A DNA stretch of 64,000 nucleotides. Source: Bubalus kerabau (lineage: Eukaryota > Chordata > Mammalia > Artiodactyla > Bovidae). Shown here in pieces: positions 35,740 through 47,539 of the stretch; position 1 is the stretch's first letter; each line of letters starts with the position of its first letter. The stretch lies in NCBI RefSeq assembly GCF_029407905.1, contig NC_073629.1, forward strand, positions 54,386,301 to 54,450,300, written 5' to 3'. A model generated the notes under the pieces. It was not told the DNA's origin. It did not search any database and saw only the letters and a list, made by a program, of their open reading frames with translations. Made by a program: the position numbers and the translations under genes.

Positions 35740-35935
35740 ATAATAATATCCAAATTCTAGATCATGCTTAAACGGTCTGATTCTTGCCTCTCACTTCAAC
35801 CTCATCTCATATACTTATTCTAATATTTATTTCTTGAAGGCAGAAACCTTTTCTTGTGCCTTGTTGCATCAGCAATGCTGAGAACAGTACTTGGCATATA
35901 CTTTAATAATTATTTGTTGAATAAATGAGTTCAGA
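35740..35935 (+). mobile_element. L2 LINE 3' end
   Basis: The plus-strand L2 3' order is visible: cttgaaggcagaaacctttt, gagaacagtacttggcatat and ttatttgttgaataaatgag. Confidence 0.55.
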
Positions 35936-37743
35936 CTTGACTTCCAAAGAACTTGACTGAATTCATATAATGGAACCTCTCATTACTAAATTCTTAAGAA
36001 TAATCCCTTTTCAGAAATTCCATTTCCATATCCCTGTCACTCAGAAGTAAAAAGCATCAGTTTGATTAATAAGAGCACAGCCAAGAAAGTAAAGAATGAT
36101 ATCGTGTCTAGTTCAAAGTCCTTGGGGAAATTTGGTTGGGAGGATGGAATTACCCAAGTTGGACTCTGCCCAGCATACCAGGATTAAGTTATTGGGTAAG
36201 AGTACATTAGAAAAATGAATTTTGGCAGCTGACAAAATATTCTCTTTATGTGGAAGTAAGTGACCTTGGATTTAATTTCTCTTAAAGACTGGCTTTTTCT
36301 GGCAGGGGCAAGAGATGATACTTTGAAGGAGCCAGTATTTTGCAATGACAGCAGCAAGTACCAGGAAACTTTTGGGTGGTTCTACTGCATCCATTTCTCA
36401 GCACCCATTACAGTAGGAATGTGATGGTTTAGATTTGCTTTTTGTTTTGGCAGTGTTTGGCCTCTTTGGAGAATCATCCATGACTGTAACTGACTGTATT
36501 CCAAGATTCATGAGCCTTGGCACCTGAATCAGATACCTATAGATAAAAAGAAACCATTTATTTACTCCTTTTTTCTTTCTCCTTTCTTCCTCCCTATTGG
36601 ACTGTCCCAAGTTGTCAGTGAATGAGTCAAGTATTCAACACTTTTTTCCAGAGACTGGCTTTGGAAAAGCCAATACAGTCTATCATATGGTTTCTCAATG
36701 AGTTCATCGTGACATTCTGGGACTTTGAAAAGACATATTTTCTATGTCAAGTTGTCCTAGGATAGCTTATACCCCTTTGTTCATTCTTGGCAAGATAGAT
36801 GGAGGACAGAGTGACAACACAGCAAGATGAAAAGAAAAGAGTGGGGGGAGGAAGGTTGTAGAAATTGACGTCAGGAGTGGAGGGTACGGACGGAGCAGAG
36901 GGTAAAATAAATGGCAGGGAGGGGTGAGAGACCTCCTTGTCAGAATTGCTCGCTATTCCAGCATGTTCCTAAGACTGGAAAAGAATTTAAATGCTGGAAG
37001 CCTTCTTTGAGGTATTTATAGTCTCTGCTAATAAGATCATAAATAATCACCTTTATTGTGAATCCAAATAGAGTATGTAATGCCAGTCATGGTGGGGTTT
37101 GGAGGAAACCACCCCAAAACCCTTCCCTAACCAGTCTGGGCTGGTGCCTACCAACTCTGCTCCCAACCTTTCTTTGCACTAAAGTCCTACCTCTCACAGC
37201 CCCTGAGAAAGCTCTGGCATTTTACCTGGGAGGTCAGCTGAGAGGAACGGGGTCCTTTTATTTAGCTGTCAGCTAAGAATGCAAGCGATCTTAGCTCGAA
37301 GTTTGGAATGCGGTCATGGAGGTGGGGTGGCAGCTGCGGCTGCTATCTCACTGGAGAGCTCTGGGGAGGCAAGAACAGCAATAAAAGACACCTGCTTGGG
37401 GCCAATGAGGCAACCTAGAAGATTAGTGGCAACATGTGTGAGCTACAAAATGACCACTGCTTTGCTTCTCCCCTTCAAATCTCCTGCAAGAATATCTGCT
37501 GTGGCCACTCTAATGGGACACGTGCAGGGGAGGGAACTCTGGGAAAGGCAGTTCATCCTCACCAAGTTGACACTATCAAGCCACCCTGCCAGGTCAGCTG
37601 CTTCCATGGCCCTGCCATGACATCACATCGCCCTTCTCCGAATATTCAGCCTACATTAAGTATCGATGCCATAGGCTTCGAGCAGGGCTGGTGCTATTGG
37701 TAGAATGAGGAGAAAGACTGGGAGGTTAGCATGTTCTAGAGAA
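35936..37743. other. Repeat-poor unassigned sequence
   Basis: 1.8 kb without recognisable repeats. A perfect CRE octamer (tgacgtca) lies at 36866-36873. A GC-richer part at 37270-37620 holds a plus frame of 113 codons with an alanine run (VAAAAAISL), but it has no known domain or clear start context. No gene is called. Confidence 0.4.
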
Positions 37744-38029
37744 GATCTGGAGAAGGCAATGGCACCCCACTCCAGTACTTTTGCCTGGAAAATCCCAGGG
37801 ACGGAGGAGCCTGGTAGGCTGTAGTCCATGGGGGTCACTAAGAGTCAGACATGACTGAGCGTCTTCACTTTCACTTTTCACTTTCATGCATTGGAGAAGG
37901 AAATGGCAACCCACTCCAGTGTTCTTGCCTGGAGAATCCCAGGGACGGGGGAGCCTGGTGGGCTGCCGTCTATGGGGTCGCACAAAATTGGACACGACTG
38001 AAGTGACTTAGCAGCAGCAGCAGCAGAGG
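37744..38029 (+). mobile_element. BOV-A2 SINE
   Basis: Complete dimer: first unit at 37746-37885, linker catgcattggagaaggaaat, second unit, and a (CAG)n tail at 38012-38026. Confidence 0.9.
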
Positions 38030-39364
38030 AGATCCAACCACAGATTAAACTCCAGCTGCAAAGGAAAAGGATCTCATCCTTCGGGTGTATACAATAGGGG
38101 TCAGGCATTTTGCTTTTCATGACCTTCTCACATAGCCAACCACCAAGTGCACTTTTGCAGTTTCTGTCCTGCACAAAGATGTCCAACCAAGGAGAAATAT
38201 AGCCCTACTTCTCTCACAAGTGCTCCAACCTTGAGGAATAAAAAATGTTTTCAATCCAAGGGCCTGGAAGAGGCAACTTTTTACAGTTTGCACAAAGTGT
38301 ACGACTGGGAATGTTCGCACTGGAAGTGTAGCTTCGCCCCTTGCATCACCTGCTTGTAGCTGTCTCCCATGCTTTTTTTCTTTGGGACAGCCGAGGCAGG
38401 GTGGTGTGCCTAGACTTCGCATATTGACCCCTAGAGGAGCTCAGCTCCTGGCCCTCCTGTCTGGGGTCTGAGTGCACCTCCATGTGAGGAAGGTGGGAGC
38501 TTAGAGGAGCAAAGTTCTCCTAAAGCATTGGGACAATGGTACCTTCATCATAATTTTGAAGAGTTCCTCCTTTTCTCTTTGAAGATCAGCAGAGTATTTC
38601 AATGAGAAAATTGAGCTTGATAGAAGAGGATTTGTGGTTTGTGTGTGTGTGTTTTACAAAGTGAGGCGATAGAAACACATTTTGAAAGAACCAACTTTCC
38701 AACAAGATGGGAGGCAGGCTGTTCACTGATTTTGGCCACATACAGTCTGTGGGCTCATAGAACAGAAATGTGCCGGGTCAGGATGCCCTGATAGCTTGGT
38801 ATCTATTGAGGATGCTTCTTTCTCTCCTGTGTCATGGCTCAGATCCAGCTGCTTTAGCACCTCCAGCCTTCTGCTTTGATGTCACTTTGTGCTTCTGCTT
38901 TGGTACTTACAGCCCAGCACACTCCTAATGGTGCTATTGTGGGACAGATAATGAGCTGGTTTTGAACAAGTCTTCATATTTCCTTTTAAGCATCAAATGA
39001 AATACTGAAAGTATGTAATGCTTGTGATGAAAATTGTAGTGAAATGTCCAACTGGCCCAGAGCAGATTCTGCTCCAAGAATCAAAAAAAGATGAACTAGT
39101 TGGCTAAAGAGCACACATATATTGTTTTCTAAGCTCTCTGAGATAGACACAATCAATCATCATTATATGGTGGGCACTTTGTGCTGTTTAGGGGGCCAGG
39201 CCTGGAGCCATTCACATACTGACATCTGTAGACCTAACCCAAAGCAAAACTGTACCATTCAGGAAGTCTGTTTTTATGTCCGCGAATCCTCACTAATTCT
39301 CTTTTATCTGCATCCCTTTATCTCCTCTCTTCATCAGTCTTTACTGTTTTGCAACATGGAAAAT
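38030..39364. other. Repeat-poor unassigned sequence
   Basis: No gene identified. A short (GT)n run lies at 38640-38652. Small frames on both strands at 38117-38422 lack domain evidence. Confidence 0.35.
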
Positions 39365-39900
39365 ATAATAAAGATAGTTAATGTGTATTACACACAGGGC
39401 ATATGCAGGGCATTTTGCTGAGCACTTCACATAAATTGAATATTATCCAATAAATATTTATATAGAACTTACATTTATATAGAACTTAATACATATTAGA
39501 AAATGTGCCAGGTGCTGGGGATACGGAATAAAGCAGACAAAAATCCCTTCCTTTGTGGAATTTACATCTCAAAGGGAGATAAAGAGAATTTAAAGGGTAA
39601 AACAAATGATATGAAGATAATGATAAATGCATTGTAAAATAAATAAATACAGGCATTGTAGAAAAGTAAAATGAAGTAGGGTGCTAGGAAGTGCTGGTGA
39701 GCGCTGAGGAGGGAGGGGGTGGCTACTGTAAATAGGGTGGGTGGCAGACCTGAAAGGAGGTCCACACAGCATCTCTGAAGACAGATAATGCTGTTATCCT
39801 CATTTCACAGGTGAAGAAACCGAGGCTTAGAATATAAAAACTTTTTCTCAAGAATAGATCTACTAGCTATTCTTATACCAGAGTCTATCTCTTCCAGAAG
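39365..39900 (+). mobile_element. MIR SINE, split
   Basis: The first MIR part is at 39365-39450 (gcagggcattttgctgagca) and the next at 39775-39900 (gttatcctcatttcacaggt, gaagaaaccgaggcttagaa). The two are consecutive in MIR but separated here by about 325 bp of L2-like sequence in the opposite orientation. Confidence 0.45.
39451..39774 (-). mobile_element. L2 LINE remnant
   Basis: Antisense L2 3' region: gtgccaggtgctggggata, agcagacaaaaatcccttcc and ggctactgtaaatagggtgg. Confidence 0.5.
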
Positions 39901-40154
39901 CATTTGCTATAACTTTCTTCCTCGCTCTAGAAAGCAAAATTATTGTACACAGTTAAGGAATTATGTCAGCAGGGGCTATGCCCAAAGTGTGAGAAAGGGA
40001 AAGTTCCATTGTTTGTGGCTCCTATAGTCAGGATGGCTTTGTCAGCTTGCTTGCTGGTCTCCCTCTTGAGCTAGAATGGACTTCTCTGCGTGATGCTACC
40101 TGGGATTCCATGGCCACAGAACAGATTAAAAAAACAAAAAACAAAAAACAAACT

Positions 40155-40290
40155 CAGTCAATTAAAAAAAATAGACTTTATTTTTAGAGCAGTTTTAGGT
40201 TCACAGCAAATTGAGTGGAAAGTACAGAAAATTCATGCCCCCCTCCCCATTCCCACCCACCAGCCTCCCCCACGATGGACATTCCATCTT
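40155..40290 (-). mobile_element. L1M fragment
   Basis: The segment ttagagcagttttaggttca followed by cagcaaattgagtggaaagt is the antisense of an old L1M segment. An AAAAAC-repeat lies at its left border (40124-40151). Confidence 0.55.
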
Positions 40291-40761
40291 TTATTTACAA
40301 TCTTTTATTTTCTTCCTGTCCTGTTCCCTCTTCATGTGTTAAATCTGGGCTGCAGACTCAAACACTATTGCTCCCTGGGTGCTGAGACCCTGATGCACAC
40401 TTAGGCTGTCCTGTCCTTCTTGGGGCTGGTCCTTCTTTGCAAGGAGGACCCAGCACCTGCAGAGGAGATCAGAAGGGCATACAGCAAACTGGACAGAGAG
40501 ACGGCTGGCTTCCTGAGTGCTGGCAGAGCCGTGAGCTGATGTAGGTCCGAGGTCGCCCTTGCCTCATATCCCTGTCAATTCAAGCAACCTTCTCCCGGCC
40601 AAGGTTGTGCGTTTTTTTTTTTTCCCCTCTAGGAATTTCTCAGTCCTGGGTTTCCCTTTTGCTTTTCAGTTTCTCATTGTGAGCTGGCTCATCTCGCCCT
40701 CCAGACTTGCATGAAAACTCCTTATTGGATGTTGAGCCCTGAACGAATTCCTGTCTGCTGC

Positions 40762-40776
40762 CACGTGCTGAGTCAT
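40762..40776. promoter_or_regulatory. Overlapping E-box and AP-1/MARE-like motif
   Basis: The sequence cacgtg (40762-40767) overlaps tgctgagtca (40767-40776), a half-MARE containing the AP-1 core tgagtca. Motif match only. Confidence 0.3.
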
Positions 40777-41048
40777 GGTTCGTGTGACTCCTCACTGACT
40801 CCTGGCTGCCTTCTAGGCAGACGGGCCTGCCTGGGACTGAGAGGAAGCAGCGGCCAGCCAGACACCCACACCTCTAGGCAGAGTCACTTCTGAGATGCCT
40901 TCTTCCGACCTCGGGGTGAAAACGAGTCATTGGCCAGCTGGGTGGGGAGAGAGGAGTGGGGTGGGGGTTGGCTGACATCATGCCTGATCTTTCCTGCCGG
41001 GTTTGAGGGAAGGTCATGCTTAAGCTTGGCTTTTGAGGGAAAAGGAGG

Positions 41049-41056
41049 TGACGTCA
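41049..41056. promoter_or_regulatory. Perfect CRE octamer
   Basis: The palindrome tgacgtca, the consensus site for CREB/ATF factors, in a CpG-containing setting (gaggtgacgtcatcgatg). Motif match only. Confidence 0.3.
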
Positions 41057-41944
41057 TCGATGAGCTTTCTCTGCTTGAGCATCAGGGGATGGAGTCACTT
41101 CCAGGTTTGTCTTCTTTAGAAGAGTGAGATCATGCAGCTTTTCCCCATATTTCGGGCCGAGGAGTGAGGGGAAGAGGGTATACTGGACTGGGATGTGCCT
41201 TATTTAAGATGCCGGGGCAGTTCTGAAGCCCTCTTTGCCTTCCTACAGAAAAGCAGGCTTCTCTTTGGGAAGGTGCCTGAGGGACCAGCCCTCCCGGGGC
41301 AGCGCAGGGCTTGGCAAGTCTGCTCTTCTGCTCGGCACTATGATTTTCATGGACTCCTTCCTCCATTAAAAAAAAATTAAGAATGTTATTTTATGATTGT
41401 GTTGGTATGAAAATAAGTATAATGCAGGCTGGAATCATTATTACATATGCATTATTATATTCCTTTTCTTCTGATTTTAAGAGAAAATGAAAGCATTTTC
41501 TGTGGGTCTCTAAAAAGTTTCATGGACCTTAGGCCCTCTCTGTCTGATGGATAAATTGGCCGTGAGGTTGGGGGTCTTCTCATTTTCAGACAGGAATCTG
41601 GGCATGGAGCAAGAACAGACAGGACACCAGCAGCTCCCTGCCCTCACTTTGCCTGACTGAAATGCTCTGCTGGAATTGGGCTACAAGACTGCACAGAATG
41701 CAGCCTGTCTTCTTATACAGACAGGGCACTGAGCAGAAGCAGAGTGGTCCATCAGACAACAGCCTTGCTTAAGAGGACTGACTTCTGGTGAACAGCCCTT
41801 ACAGTGAGTAACTAATTCATCCGAGAGCGGATATTAGTCATTTCCTCAGGCAAAGGTAAACATCAATGGGGGCAGGGTTTGGAAATTCATGCCAAGTGGT
41901 CAGTGTTGAGGAAGCCATATAAGGTAAGAGTGATCACATACATT

Positions 41945-42050
41945 ATTCACGTTCATTCGTTCAACAAATACTTATTGAACATCAACTATGTGCTAAGTGC
42001 CAGATTTAGGGGGATGCAAGTTCTGACATTCATGGAAGTTACATGTGTAT
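41945..42050 (-). mobile_element. L2 LINE 3' end
   Basis: Antisense L2 terminus: ttcattcgttcaacaaatac, actatgtgctaagtgcca and tgacattcatggaagttac. Confidence 0.6.
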
Positions 42051-43565
42051 TATACACTCCAAGGTATCTATAGCCACAGATAAGTTAGGAAAAGAGGAAG
42101 GGAGAAAGGCATTCAATTGTGAGAAGCCATGTCATTTATTACCTGCCAGCAGCCTGATAAGCATTGTCCCTTTATCCTCCTCTCCACCCATGAAGCACGA
42201 ATGTGAAGGCAGGTCTATACCTCTGGTTGAGATACTTGCAGCATCAATACAGGTACCAATTCTGAAGTGTGACTGCCTCACCCAGACACACGCAGCAACT
42301 GGGCATGGCAGCTAGTGGAACATGGAATTAGGGGAAGGCTGAGCAGGAAGTCAAGTTTCCAGGAACTAGCTGGGGTCAAAATCCTGGGATATACAGAACA
42401 GGAATCTCAGATTAGCCAAGTCTCCTTCAGGCAAGCACCAATGATCAGGGCACATCCAGCTCAAAGCAGGGTGTCAGAGACCATAGCACCCGAGACCCGG
42501 ACCCAAGGAAGGTGAGTGAAAGCCAGTTCTACAGAGGAAGATTTTTTTTTTTTTTTTTGCCTCATGTTAGGGGTGCATGCACGAAATGCGTGAACATCAA
42601 CTGGTTCGATTAAAAAAAAAAAAAAAAGAACTGGTTCCAGGTATTCTTAGGAGTCAAGAATCTAGCAGTTTCTGAATGAACACTGCTTAGATTATTGTGT
42701 TGGTCTCTCAAAAATGTGAAATTGCTCATTCATTGTACACTACCTCTGCCATAGCATCTACTGAATGAAATTATCTAAAATGTACTTATTATAAGCAGAT
42801 ATGTTTCTTCAACTCTGATACTGTCCTTGTCTTTTCTTATACACTGAGACTCATGTATAACCCAGTCCTGTCCCACCCAGCCGTGGTCACATAATAGTAA
42901 CTCAACAGAATAATGTGCTGAGACCCATAGTTGCCATCATTTGCTGGTCAACTATCATTCATTTCTGCTTTTAAGCTCAAACCCCATTACCCACCCACAA
43001 CACTTTAGAAATAGAAGATTATTTTTTCTTCCTTCCACTCTTAAGCATCTGACCAAAGAATATGTCATTCTTTGGATGAAATCCAATCTTCCCAGTCTAT
43101 ATGGTCTCCCCTCCTCCCTCCCTCCCCTCCTCTCTCCCTCCTTTCCTTTCTTCCTACCTTCCTTTTTTCACTTCCTTCTGAGCAGTAAGTAGAGTGTATT
43201 GAACATTTTTGAGTCTGTTTTGGTTGATAATGAAAATACTTCTGGAATTCCAAATTCACCATTAGGAATTGTTTTCATTGGATAGAATGACAAATACTGA
43301 TGCGGGAAGTCTGCAGACTAGTCTGAATCGATAAATCCTTGAGAAATGTATTGAAAGTTGGTTATGAGTAATCCTCAATCGACTATTTGAGGATTAATAG
43401 TCGGTATTTTTGTGTGATTTTCCATTTTCTCCTAAAAATCAAAGGCGGATGAATTTCTGATTAACTGAAGTTTCTGGTTATTTGGTTAAAGCTTTCTTTT
43501 ACACCCTCTTCTTTTCCAGATGTGTCTGGGTTAAAATTTTAGGAAGAACCTAACAAGGGGGTAGG
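42051..43565. other. Unassigned sequence with simple-sequence tracts
   Basis: T-run at about 42541-42559, A-run at about 42612-42626, and a CT-rich tract at 43107-43170. The A-run is bracketed by aactggttc repeats. No gene supported. Confidence 0.35.
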
Positions 43566-43729
43566 GGCTTCCCAGGTGGCTCTAGTAGTAAAGAACCTGC
43601 CTGATAATGCAGGTACACATAAGAGATGTGGGTTCGATCTCTGGGTTGCGAAGATTCCCTGGAGGAGGGGAACCCGTTCCAGTATTCTTGCCTGGAGAAT
43701 CCCATGGACAGAGAGCCTAGTCGGCTACA
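43566..43729 (+). mobile_element. Bov-tA SINE, 5' part (interrupted)
   Basis: Plus-strand Bov-tA running normally to ggctaca, where an LTR begins. The SINE resumes at 44112 with ctacggtccatagagttaca. Confidence 0.88.
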
Positions 43730-44111
43730 TGAAAGGGCCCACACAGGGTCTCATTGTTAAGATGGCTATCATGTTAACCTCACAAGCAAAGAATAAAATC
43801 ACAGTGATCCTTGAAGCTGACCAAATTGCCCAAATGACATTCTGTTTTCTCACTGACGCCTATCTTCTCAAAGCTTTGAGACCACCAGATTCCAGACCTC
43901 CGGCTATGTGACCAAGGACTCAATGACAGGCTAAAAATTAAGCATCCCTTCAGAGAATTTTTCATTGATGGGGTATAGTAAAGACCCTGTCAAAAAGGGA
44001 GGGTGCTGGTTCTCCTTAAGAGCCAGTCATCCTCTCTTTTCCCTCTAATAAATTTCCCTTTTCTTGCCTGACTGCCCGCCTCTCTCTTTTTCTGTCTGCA
44101 CTTGCCTTACA
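43730..44111 (+). mobile_element. Solo ERV LTR (382 bp) inside a Bov-tA
   Basis: The insert begins TGAAAG, ends TTACA and is flanked by a 5-bp duplication of the SINE sequence, ctaca at 43725-43729 and ctacg at 44112-44116. It contains AATAAA at 44047-44052 followed by a T/CT-rich stretch, as at an LTR R-U5 border. No internal retroviral sequence remains, so it is a solo LTR produced by LTR-LTR recombination. The exact ERV family is not identified. Confidence 0.75.
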
Positions 44112-44170
44112 CTACGGTCCATAGAGTTACACAGAGTCAGACATGACTGAAGCAACTTAGCATGCATGCA
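44112..44170 (+). mobile_element. Bov-tA SINE, 3' part
   Basis: Continuation of the SINE at 43566-43729 after the LTR: gtccatagagttacacagag to gcaacttagcatgcatgc. Confidence 0.85.
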
Positions 44171-44504
44171 ACAATGGAAAAATCCCTTCTTTTTATAAAC
44201 CAACCACCTATTTGGCTGCAGGATCATCTCATGTTCATAATTATCTCTGGTTGCAAACATTTTACCTTGATTAATCAAAGCACTGCTGCTGCTACCAACA
44301 GCAGGGAAGAGCCTCTGGAAAGGACTCCAAAGTCACTCAGCCTCTTTAAAATCTCTACTATGCACAAATCTAGACTAGTACATGCCTGCCAGCACTTTAA
44401 TTATTTTATCTAGCAAAGCAGGAGTGTGGCAATTACATTCTTTCAATTGCTTCTGTCAATTGAACTCTACCCACCTAATTAACAACTTTACCTAAAAAAT
44501 GTTT
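44171..44504. other. Unassigned sequence
   Basis: I see no gene or repeat. Confidence 0.3.
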
Positions 44505-45330
44505 TTCTACTTAAATGCTATATACTTTCATTGTAGAAGATTATAAAATATAGAGAAACAGAAAAATACAAAGACCACACATAATCACACTACTAAGCGA
44601 TATGCTAACATTTTGGTGAATATCTGTCAAGTATTTTTTCTAGTTACACAATCTTTTATATTCAATGTAAATCTTCCATTTTAATAAAGAGTTGATATTT
44701 TTTCCATTAAAAATAAATCACAGACATTTCCTCCATGCAGATGAGTATCCATACAGGACGTGGCATTTAATGGCTATGTAGTGTCCAGTTTTATGTAGAT
44801 GTATCATGATTTAGTTAATAAGTCTATCATGATTTAGTTAATAAAACCAACTACAGTTAGGTTGCTTTTTTTCACTATTGCATGTAGTACAGACATAGAC
44901 GGCCTTGTACATATATCTCTGCAAGAAACCCCAATTACTGCCTTATGGCAAATTCCCAGAAATGGGATAGCTGGCTGACAAGGCTTAAACTTTTTAAGTC
45001 TTTGGCTAAAATACTGCAAAACTGGCTTCCAGAAAGAATGTACCAATTCATATTCCTAAGATGGTTAAGAGACCAATTGTTTATCTATATCCTCAGTGGT
45101 TTACAGTCTTCAAAATAAAACTTCACTAGTTTGGTTGTTGAAAATTGGGAACCTCATTTTCATGGAAACTTGCTTGAATACTGGTAAGGTTGAGTGCTGT
45201 TTTACATGTTTAATTGGCTATTTGTATGCGAGCCCTAGGGAATGGCTCATTAATGCCATCTACTCAATTTCCTATTGAGATGGCTATCCTTTTACTTATT
45301 GGTTTGTAGGTGACCTAATTGTTTGGCAGT
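44505..45330 (-). mobile_element. L1M fragment with a local duplication
   Basis: Antisense L1M: aagattataaaatatagaga, cttgtacatatatctctgca, gcaaattcccagaaatggga and gaaagaatgtaccaattcat follow L1M order. A 20-bp segment is duplicated at 44802-44821 and 44825-44844. Confidence 0.6.
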
Positions 45331-45879
45331 TTCCACTGTCAGATCATTTCCAAAGATAAATTTTATGGCTATGTTTGTTCAACAGGCTTCTTTTCTGTTA
45401 CCTTCTCTAAGAGGGTCATGGAAAGTGAATGCATGTTAAAAACTGTCCGGATTAAATACAAACCATATTTGAAACACTGAATATAAAAGAGAAACACAAA
45501 TGGCAGAAAAAAGTGGAAACAATTGAAAGAAAGCACTCTTCTCCCCGCCCAGCCAAACAGTCATCTGATTAAATATTTTAAAAGAAAAAAGGAAGCAAGG
45601 AAGTCAGATGATCATATATTTTTTAACAACATAAAGTTACATTTCTTTAGACCTATATGAAAGGTGAAATTACTTTCCTTCCAAATTTGCATATAAAGTT
45701 TCTCCTAAGTAATTATTCTGTTTTGAAATGTTGCTGTGACTCCTTTTTACCTTAAGGGTGAAAATGAAATTTACTAGAAAAAAGTAATGTACATGGCCCA
45801 TCGGCAGATTTCTTCTAGAGCTATGCTGCTCAATACACACTAGACTTTAGGTAAAGCATTCTCACTGCCTACACAGAAG
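45331..45879. other. AT-rich unassigned sequence
   Basis: I see no gene or clear repeat. Confidence 0.3.
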
Positions 45880-46055
45880 ACAAATAAATAGAGGACAGAA
45901 GGAAATTTTAGGAGGTGATGGATGTGTTTATGGCATAGATTGTGGTGATGATTTCACAGGTGTACACTTCTCTCCAAATTTTTCAAGCCGTATACATCAA
46001 TTATGCACAGCTTTTTGGATGTCAATCACTCCCTAATAAAGTGGTTTAAAAATCA
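45880..46055 (+). mobile_element. L1M 3' end
   Basis: Plus-strand L1MB-like terminus: gaggtgatggatgtgtttat, gtgatgatttcacaggtgta and ccctaataaagtggtttaaa. Confidence 0.6.
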
Positions 46056-46084
46056 CACTAGCCACAGGTGGTTATTTAAATTTA

Positions 46085-46200
46085 AAATGGGGAACACAGG
46101 TATACCTGTGGCGGATTCATTTCGATATTTGGCAAAACTAATACAATATTGTAAAGTTTAAAAATAAAATAAAATAAAAAAAATTGAAATAAAATTAAAA
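46085..46200 (+). mobile_element. Ruminant L1 3' terminus
   Basis: The sequence tggcggattcatttcgatat then caatattgtaaagtttaaaa followed by AAAAT repeats is the usual ruminant L1 3' end and tail. Confidence 0.8.
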
Positions 46201-46319
46201 TTTCAGTTCCTCACTTGCTCAATAGCCACATGTCACCTGCAGCTACCTTTTTGAACAGCCCCAATATAGTAACTTTCCCATCATCACAGATAGTTCTGGA
46301 CACCATGGTTCAACAGATT

Positions 46320-46670
46320 TAGCTTTTTCCAGCTTCTGGATCTGCTCGCTTCTGTATCTTCTAACCTCTGCTTGGAATGTCCTTTACCTTTTCTTTAGCT
46401 AGCTCCCACATATCCTTCAGCATATAGCTCAGATACCACCTACTCTAAAGAAGTCTCCTGACCACTCACAATCCAGACTGTATGTCCTTCTGTGACCTGG
46501 GCATAGAATGCCCACAACAGTCAACAGCAGTGTCAGTTTGGTGATCCTTAGTCCCTACCAACTCACTGAGGGAAGAGTGTATGTCTTCCACGTCTGATTC
46601 CCCAGGCCCCAGCTTAGTTTCTGAAAGACGGACAAAGCTCAGTATATGTTGAATAAGTGGTTTGCCCATT
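46320..46670 (+). mobile_element. L2 LINE 3' region
   Basis: Plus-strand L2: ctctgcttggaatgtccttt, tagctcagataccacctact, ctgagggaagagtgtatgtc and ctcagtatatgttgaataag. A minus frame at 46466-46720 is its shadow. Confidence 0.6.
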
Positions 46671-46737
46671 ATTTGTCCCACCCCATGCAAATGCAATGGT
46701 TTACTCTTAAAAATTATCAAGAATTAAAAAGATATAG

Positions 46738-47124
46738 TGCCGAAGAATTGATGCTTTTGAACTGTGGTGTTGGAGAAGACTCTTGACATTCCCTTGGACA
46801 GCAAGGAGATCCAACCAGTCCATCCTAAAGGAGATCAGTTCTGGGTGTTCATTGGAAGGACTGATGCTAAAGCTGAAACTCGAATACTTTGGACACCTGA
46901 TGGGAAGAACTGATTCATTTGAAAAGACCCTGATACTGGGAAAGGTTGAAGGCAGGAGGAGAAGGGGACGACAGAGGATGAGATGGTTGGATGGCATCAC
47001 CGGCTCAATGGACATGAGTTTGAGTGAACTCTGGGAGTTGGTGATGGACAGGGAGGCCTGGCGTGCTGCAGTCCATGGGGTCACAAAGAGTGGGACACGA
47101 CTGAGCAACTGAACTGAACTGAAA
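46738..47124 (+). mobile_element. BovB LINE 3' end
   Basis: It starts at ccgaagaattgatgcttttg and ends in GAACT repeats. The frame is open from RIDAFELWCW to the natural stop, about 120 codons, so the copy is fairly young. Confidence 0.9.
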
Positions 47125-47539
47125 AAAATATATCAATAGAAGTATTTAAGAAACAATACATTTATTTCAGGAAGAGTAAAATTATTAATAAAGTAATGAA
47201 ACAAGTGGTCATGCTTTATGAACCGCCTCATAAGACAGAGTCACAGCAGCAATACCGTAACCTTCTCTTGATAGAGACATGGATATATTACCTTCAAACT
47301 TCCACAAATATACATCATTGGAATAATTGCAAAGCACTTCCTCTTAATAATTCTCGCCAAAAGTAAAAGTTTCTCTGTTATCCTTGATCTTCCAGAGTGT
47401 CTCTGGGATCTTCATCTCCGGTTTCTTCTAAAATGACGGAATATTGCTGTAGAATGTGAATTTATGAGCACCAGGCAGGCCCAGGGTGCTTTTTTCCTTT
47501 TAAATAAAAAAAAAAATCATAATGAATTATATTTCTTAA
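47125..47539. other. Unassigned sequence
   Basis: I see no gene or clear repeat. Confidence 0.3.

Larger units (their letters stand above)
40291..41849. other. Repeat-poor, GC-richer block with regulatory-type motifs
   Basis: 1.5 kb without recognisable repeats and with CpG-containing stretches at 40700-41300, unlike the AT-rich surroundings. It contains an E-box plus AP-1/MARE cluster (40762-40776) and a CRE (41049-41056). Short frames (40711-40893, 40930-41127) have no domains. It could be an enhancer or a promoter-proximal region; this is inference from motifs only. Confidence 0.35.

Noticed and set aside
37279..37620. 113-codon frame with an alanine run in a GC-richer stretch
   Set aside because: No recognisable domain, no convincing start context and overlap with another frame (37434-37703). 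Not enough for a gene call.
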